The translations under genes were made by a program, and so were the position numbers. A stretch of DNA of 64,000 bases from Lepus europaeus (Eukaryota; Chordata; Mammalia; Lagomorpha; Leporidae). Positions within the stretch are counted from its first letter, which is position 1; the number at the start of each line of letters is the position of its first letter. Positions 58,601 to 64,000 of the stretch are shown one piece after another. The notes under the pieces were generated by a model. That model did no database searches. It was not told the DNA's origin and was given only the letters and a program-made list of their open reading frames with translations. The DNA is taken from the NCBI RefSeq assembly GCF_033115175.1, contig NC_084835.1, positions 90,269,948 to 90,333,947 of the forward strand, in the 5' to 3' direction.

Positions 58601-58940
58601 AGGGTGGAGACAGATGTTGTACAAGTTAAGATACTGCTTTAGACACCCACATCCCATACTGGAGTGTCTGGAATCAAGTACCACCTCTGCCTCTGATACA
58701 ACTTCCTGCTATTGCACACAATGGGAGACAACAGATGATTCAAGTACTGATCCCTACCACCCACTTCAAGATCCAGATGGTATTCCTGGTTCCTATCTTC
58801 AGCTTGGCCCAATCATGTTTGTTGCATGCATTTGGGGAGTAAATCAGTGAATAGAAGGTATCTCTCTCGCTCTCACTCTCTCACACACACACACATACAC
58901 AAACACACTTTGTGTCTTTAAAATAAAATAAACTTTTTAA
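58601..58940 (+). mobile_element. C-repeat SINE, old and diverged
   Basis: GACAGATGTTGTACAAG head, CATCCCATACTGGAGTG, GGTATTCCTGGTTCC, CAGCTTGGCCCAATC, CATTTGGGGAGTAAATCAGTG, then (CT)n, (CA)n and AAAATAAAATAAAC tail. Its tail faces the tail of the next SINE. Confidence 0.8.
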
Positions 58941-59259
58941 ATACTTTGTTTATTTGAGAGGTAGAGTTACAGACAGTGAGAGGGAGAGACAGAGAGGGGG
59001 GTCTTCCATCCACTGCTTTACTCCCCGAATGGCCACAATGGCCAGAGCTGGGCAGATCCAAAGCCAGGAGCCAGGAGCTTCTCCAGGTCTCCCACACAGA
59101 TGCAGGGGCCCATATGCTTGGGCCATATTTTGCTGTTTTCCCAGGCCATAGCAGAAAGCAGGATCAGAAAAAGAGCAGCCAGAACTGGAACCAGCACACA
59201 TATGGGATGCCGGCACTGCAGGCAGAAGATTAACCTACTGTACCACAGCACTGGCTCCT
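58941..59259 (-). mobile_element. C-repeat SINE, antisense
   Basis: TACTTTGTTTATTTGAGAGGTAG tail, GTCTTCCATCCACTGC, GGCCACAATGGCCAGAGC, CAGGTCTCCCACACAG, GGGATGCCGGCACTGC and TAACCTACTGTACCACAGC head. It directly adjoins the preceding sense SINE and the following L1. Confidence 0.93.
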
Positions 59260-60385
59260 AAAACGGTGACTTGATCAGCCCTTGTCCAGACTGTTGATGT
59301 AAAATTTAATACTTTATCCCTTTTAGTATTTTTTTTGTTCTAGTTAATACTATTGGTTGAGCTCTGTAATTAACACACAATTATTCTTAGGTGTTGAAAT
59401 TTAACTGAAAAGTGATCCCTGTTAAATATAAGAGTGGGAATAAGAGAGGGAAGAGATGTACAATTTGGGACATGCTGAATCGAACTTGCCCCAAATGGTG
59501 GAGTTAGAAACATGCCAGGAGATTCCAATACAATCCCATCAAGGTGGCACATACCAATGCCATCTCACTAGTCCAAGTGATCAATTTCAGTTCACAATTG
59601 ATCATACTGATAGGTCTAAGAGTCAAAGGGATCACACAAACAAGACTAGTGTCTGCTAATACTAATTGAAAGAATTAAAAAGAGAGAGAACAATCCAACA
59701 TGGGAAGTAGGATACGCAGCAGACTCATAGAATGGCAGATGTCCTAAACAGCACTCTGGCCTCAGAATCAGCCCTTAAGGCATTCAGATCTGGCTGAAGA
59801 GCCCATGAGAGTATTTTAGGCATGGAAAGCCAAGACACTCTGGCAAAAAAAAAAAAAAAAAAAAAGAAAGAATGGGCCATCAAAGAAGGAGGTACCTTTC
59901 TCTGAAGGGAGGAGAGAACTTCCACTTTGACTATGACCTTGTCTAAATAAGATCAAAGTTGGCGAACTCAAGAGGCTTCCATAGCCTTAGAAACTCATGA
60001 CTAGAGCCTAGGGAGATTACTGACACCATAAACAAGAGTGTCAAATTGTTAAGTCAACAACAGGAGTCACTATGTACTTACTCCTCATGTGGGATCTCTG
60101 TCCTTAATGTGTTGTTTGTTCAATGTGAATTAATGCTATAACTAGTACTCAAACAGTATTTTACACTTTGTGTTCTGTGTGGGTGCAAACTATCTTTACT
60201 TAATATATACTAATTTGATCTTCTGTATATAAAGATAATTGAAAATGAATCTTGATGTGAATGGAATGGGAGAGGGAGCGGGAGATGGGAGGATTGCAGG
60301 TGGGAGGGAAGTTATGGGGGGAAAAAGCCATTGTAGTCCATAAATTGTAATTTGGAAAATTGTATTTACTAAATAAAAATTTTAA
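59260..60385 (+). mobile_element. Rabbit-type L1, 3' UTR and tail, sense
   Basis: Collinear with the rabbit L1 3' UTR as I know it: GGTTGAGCTCTGTAATTAACAC, TCCCTGTTAAATATAAGAGTGG, CCCCAAATGGTGGAGTTAG, CCATCAAGGTGGCAC, GAAGAGCCCATGAGAG, an internal A21 run (59845-59865), GGGAGGGAAGTTATGGGGGG, and the end CATTGTAGTCCATAAATTGTAATTTGG...TAAATAAAAATTTTAAAAAAATC. It is 5' truncated and lacks ORF2 capacity. Its complement appears at 20412-20495. Confidence 0.9.
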
Positions 60386-60587
60386 AAAAATCAAAGAAAA
60401 GGAAAAAAATATTTAACAATTTCACTCTAACTGGGTAGGTAAAATATAATGTATAAAAATCTGCAGTTAAAACAGATACATGTGCTGTGAAACATGAAAG
60501 ATAAAGAGTTCTAGATTAAAAAAAAATCAAATTAGAGTAACCTAAAGCAAACCTTCCCATCACAAAAGTAAAGCTTAATAATGCCAA

Positions 60588-60877
60588 CTAGCAGTGCCGG
60601 CATCCCATATGAGCGCCAGTTCGAGTCCCGGTTGCTCCACATCTGATCCAGCTCCCTGATAATGTGCCTGGGAAAACAGCATAAGATGGCCCAAGTCCCT
60701 GGGAGACCCAGAAGAAGCTCCTGGTTCTTGGCTTCAGCCTGGCACAGCCCCAGCTGCAGCTGCCATCTGAGGAGTGAACCAGTAGATGGAAAATATCTCT
60801 CTATTTCCCTCTCTCTTTGTAACTCTGCCTTTCAAATAAATAAATAAATAAGTTTTTTAAATAAATAAAATAAATCT
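60588..60877 (+). mobile_element. C-repeat SINE, older form, head missing
   Basis: Starts at AGCAGTGCCGGCATCCCATATG, with B box GTTCGAGTCCCGG, CTGGGAAAACAGCATAAGATGG, CTGCCATCTGAGGAGTGAACC, AACTCTGCCTTTCAAATAAATAAATAAATAAG. The A-box side is truncated and the middle is shortened. Confidence 0.92.
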
Positions 60878-61269
60878 TACATGTTCATGTAAGAAACATT
60901 TCCTGGGGCTGAAAATCTCTAAGAGTAAGGTCAATGATGGTGTGCTCAGTGATACCTGCTCTACACATAGTCCCACTTAAGGAGAAATTCATCCTCAATC
61001 CCGTGAGTTAAACAGCCTAAAGCTGACACATCACCTATTAAATATTTGTCACTGCTCCTCAATTCCTTGACAATTGGCTGCACTGGGGTGGGAACCAGAC
61101 CATATTGGAGCCAGTGAAGGAGCTTCCCAGCAGCCAATGCAAGAATCTCTGAGTTGAGGTTTACAGTCTCCTTCTCAAGAAGCTGTGGGAGAAAGAATCA
61201 GGCTGTAAACAAGGAACACTAAACAGAACATTTGCCTAGAGAGGATCTATAAAATAAGACAGAAGCTGC
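60878..61269. other. Unassigned non-coding sequence
   Basis: Nothing recognised. Confidence 0.5.
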
Positions 61270-61600
61270 ATTAGCTTTTCATTATTATAACAAAATATCT
61301 GATCCCATCTAACTTTATAAAAAAAAAAGTTATTTTTATTCATGATTTTGGAAGTTCACAGTCCAAAATCAGGTGTGTTCATTTATTCAATCTCTGGTGA
61401 TTCTGTGCTTGCTGGCAGATTCCAGAGGTAGCATAGAGTACCACATGGCAAGAGACAGAAAGCAGGGAAAAATGTCTATGCCTCTATTACTCTTTATAAA
61501 GCCACAAGGATTCTAACCTTTATGAAAGTATCCACCTCTAAACATCATAACTGGATTAAGTGCCGTTAGCTTGTGACTTTGGAATTTAAAATTTTATATA
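61270..61600 (-). mobile_element. Possible MaLR (MLT1-like) LTR fragment, antisense
   Basis: TTAGCTTTTCATTATTATAAC, AAAATATCTGA, AAAGTTATTTTTATTCATGATTTTGGAAG and GCACATGGCA-like GTACCACATGGCAAGAG match the complement of a MaLR LTR ('CAAAACTGTGAGCCAAAATAAACC...GTATTTTGTCACAG'). It is incomplete. Confidence 0.4.
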
Positions 61601-61932
61601 AATTTGAGGACAATTGCAAACAATTGCTGGGACCATGTGGAGTTATAAGCAAGCTTAAATTAGAAAGAAACACAAATGAAGAAAGTAGCTGTTATAAAGA
61701 AGAGATCAGTTGATAGCAACAGGAGAACAAAAAGACCATGCAGAAACAACCCACATCATATAAACCATACAGTAGTAACATGGCAATCTGAAAACTTCTG
61801 CTTCTGAATTCCTGTAACTATATGCAAGCTCCAAACTCTAGGACTCATTGCTCTACATGGACCTTCCTTGGTATCTGTGAAATTTCATATATCTGTGAGC
61901 TCTTAAAGGCTTTTTAAAATGGGAAACTTCAA
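61601..61932. other. Unassigned non-coding sequence
   Basis: Nothing recognised. Confidence 0.5.
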
Positions 61933-62255
61933 GGGGCTGGAGTTGTGGCATAGGTAGGCTAAGCCTCCATCTGCAGTGCTGGCATCCAATATAGGCTCCA
62001 GTTCACGTCCCAGCTGCTCCTCTTCTGATCTAGCTCTCTGCTATGGCCTGGAAAACCAGTGGAAGATGTCCCAAATGCTTTGGCCCCTGCACCCATGTAG
62101 AAGACCCTATAGAAGCTCTTGGCTTTGGATGGGCCCAGCTCTAGCTCTTGCACCATTTGGGGAATAAATCAGTAGATGGAAAACCTTTCTCTCTGCCCCT
62201 CCCTCTCTGTCTGTAACTCTACCTCTCAAATAAATAAATAAAATCTTTTTTTTAA
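61933..62255 (+). mobile_element. C-repeat SINE, older form
   Basis: AGGGGCTGGAGTTGTGGC head, CATCCAATATAGGCTCC, CCAGTGGAAGATGTCCC, CTTTGGATGGGCCCAGC, CATTTGGGGAATAAATCAG, AACTCTACCTCTCAAATAAATAAATAAAATC. Flanks GGGAAACTTCA / GGAAAACTTTC may be a decayed target-site duplication. Confidence 0.93.
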
Positions 62256-64000
62256 AGTGGAAAACTTTCTTGCCCCATTCTTAAAGGAGTTTGTCATATA
62301 AAAATAGGTTAAGTGAAATTCCTGGGGGAAAATGCAAGGCAGTTAAAGATTATCTCTGGTGTTCCTGGATGTCTGGTTCTTTGCCTTTGCCTCAATGCAC
62401 ACAAGTTCTTCTCTACAGTCCATGGATATTGTTTCCTACTCTCTGAATCTGAGAAATTTCTCAAAGAACAAAAACTGAAGCTCATTCACAGAAAACTACA
62501 AATAGCTTAAAATCATCTCCAAGTATTGTTATTTTATGTTTTACACTAAAAGAGTAGAGTGCTTAGGGTAGAATGGTAGATTTACATATGGTATTGGGTT
62601 TGGTTGACTCTAAATAAACATTAATGTGGCTAAGCATTGCTAGGGAGTGATCTTGAGAGCAGCACTTGTGAAAGAGATAGGAAGGAAGCAGGTTTGTGCA
62701 GAGAAAGAGTTGAGCCTTGAAGCCTCAACACAAGCCTCAGCGCATCCTTCATGGATTTTTGAAAACGGATGTCCTTTCAGAGGTTGGAATGAGTTGATGT
62801 GAGACAGCCTGCCTTTATATGCCTCATTGGAGAGTCACTGATGCAAGACACCCCAGAAAGGGAAAGTTGAGGTAATCTCCAAAGAAAGTGACTTCAGTAG
62901 TATTCTCAACAACTGGGGTAATAATATTTTATTCTTTAAGGAAAATCAGAGTCATGATGTCCTCTACATCCAGAAAGTGAGTGAATACCTTGGGGTGGGT
63001 AGAAGGGCAAGTAGAAAGATCTATATATAAAACTATGAAATTACATCATTTCCACTACCTCTAAATACATGTATAATAAGACTGCACTTCCTATCTATAC
63101 TACAATTTAGGTGGGTAAGATGAAAGTACTGAACACATACTATCATAAAGACCATTGTGGTACCTACATTGTCACTCTTGAGCAGGGCCTTGATTTCAAC
63201 TTCATGAACTTTACCAGCAGTATGTATTGTTTTTTCTCTTTACCTTTCTTTAAGCAATGTTCTTTTCATTAATAAATAAGTCACAAAGACAATATTTCAA
63301 AAACTAAAATCAAAACAAGGGTCCCTTCACTTTAGGAATAAACTTTTGTCTCATTTCTCCTTTGATGTCTGTTTTAGGGTATTACATCTGACCTTGTTAG
63401 GCAAATTTTACCACTGTACAGTCAAGATTATTAAGCAGAGGGTCTGGTCTTCTCCAAGCAGCATTTGTTCACCCCACAAAACTTATCTTGTGGTTCCAAA
63501 GAACAAATGGCTTTTGCTGGGCTCTTCAATAATATGATTTGCATGCTTGAAATGAGATCGCCAAAGTAATTGTAGAATATTGCTTGCCATTACCGTCATT
63601 AAACACAGGCAGATGTAGGAGCACTCCCAGGGAAAATCTTCCTGCTGGGTTTTCATGGAGATAAGTGCACAAAATCCACTTTTGAAAAGATGTTGAATGG
63701 AATGAATTTGCCATTCACTGGCTGTCTGATGATGATTTGCTTGTTAATTGGAAGTTTAGGCTTTAGAGAAGCCTTAACAAATTTGATTGCTAAATTCAGG
63801 AGGTTTACTCCCTCCTTGCAAGCCATATTCAGAGGCATAAATCCTACTTTTCATGTGTGTCTATGTACTCATTTAGAGTCTCTGTGAAAAGAAACCAATC
63901 CCTAGCCCTTTTGTCACTGGCACTTCCTGAAGTGACTTTACCAGCAAACAAGGACAAAATATTTTTGCCTTTGTAAGAATACAAATATTTGCTAAGAAAG
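62256..64000. other. Unique right end; candidate conserved non-coding stretch
   Basis: No repeat or gene recognised. 63390-63960 is repeat-free with a perfect octamer complement ATTTGCAT (63537-63544) and several TAAT-type cores, an appearance common to vertebrate non-coding conserved elements. The overlapping open frames (63653-63838 minus, 63690-63887 plus) run antisense to each other and have no family signature. Confidence 0.3.

Noticed and set aside
1..64000. A new multi-gene system, operon or defence island
   Set aside because: The window has no clustered genes. Nearly all structure is explained by lagomorph and older mammalian transposons plus simple repeats.

Overview
This is gene-poor mammalian nuclear DNA, almost certainly from a lagomorph (rabbit or hare). 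The evidence is more than twenty copies of the tRNA-derived C-repeat SINE (CSINE), a family known from lagomorphs. They show an A-box/B-box head, a (TC)n tract, and either a CTGTC(A)n tail (younger form) or an AAATAAATAAATCTTT-like tail (older form). There is also an L1 3' end of the rabbit type at 59.3-60.4 kb. Base composition is AT-rich, no CpG island is visible, and I found no convincing protein-coding exon, tRNA, rRNA, CRISPR array or operon. Nearly all the longer open reading frames are translations of SINE copies, in either orientation.

Layout. 0-7.3 kb: mostly unrecognised sequence, a possible CR1/L3 remnant and three SINEs. 7.3-9.35 kb: an antisense L1 carrying a SINE. 9.35-15 kb: unique sequence, with a 41-base A run, a strong G-quadruplex motif and a stretch that resembles a conserved non-coding element. 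15-22 kb: two long degenerate L2 elements, one expanded into a 29-bp minisatellite and one hit by a rabbit L1 3' end, plus SINEs and a 70-bp tandem duplication. 22.5-25 kb: a MER20-like DNA transposon, a MIR and a CR1/L3-like remnant. 25.1-29.7 kb: a sense L1 with a second L1 3' end and four SINEs nested in it. 30-35 kb: a dense SINE cluster with two SINE-in-SINE insertions and a diverged local duplication. 37-41 kb: SINEs and a 182-base pure purine tract. 41.4-44.7 kb: antisense L1 remnants; one carries both a SINE and a retrocopy of an unidentified mRNA, each with target-site duplications. 44.7-58 kb: mostly unique sequence with MIR, L2, L1 and SINE pieces. 58-64 kb: a tail-to-tail SINE pair, the rabbit-type L1 3' UTR, a MaLR-like LTR fragment, further SINEs and a unique right end.

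The window reads as a layered insertion record rather than genes working together. Old L2, MIR, CR1 and MER20 pieces form the floor, L1 sits on or among them, then the older C-SINEs, and finally the young C-SINEs with nearly intact target-site duplications. I see no new biological system here. The most useful leads are the unidentified retrocopy, the local duplication near 33 and 34.6 kb, and a few unique stretches that could be tested for conservation. Repeat family names come from recalled consensus features and boundaries are approximate unless a target-site duplication fixes them.
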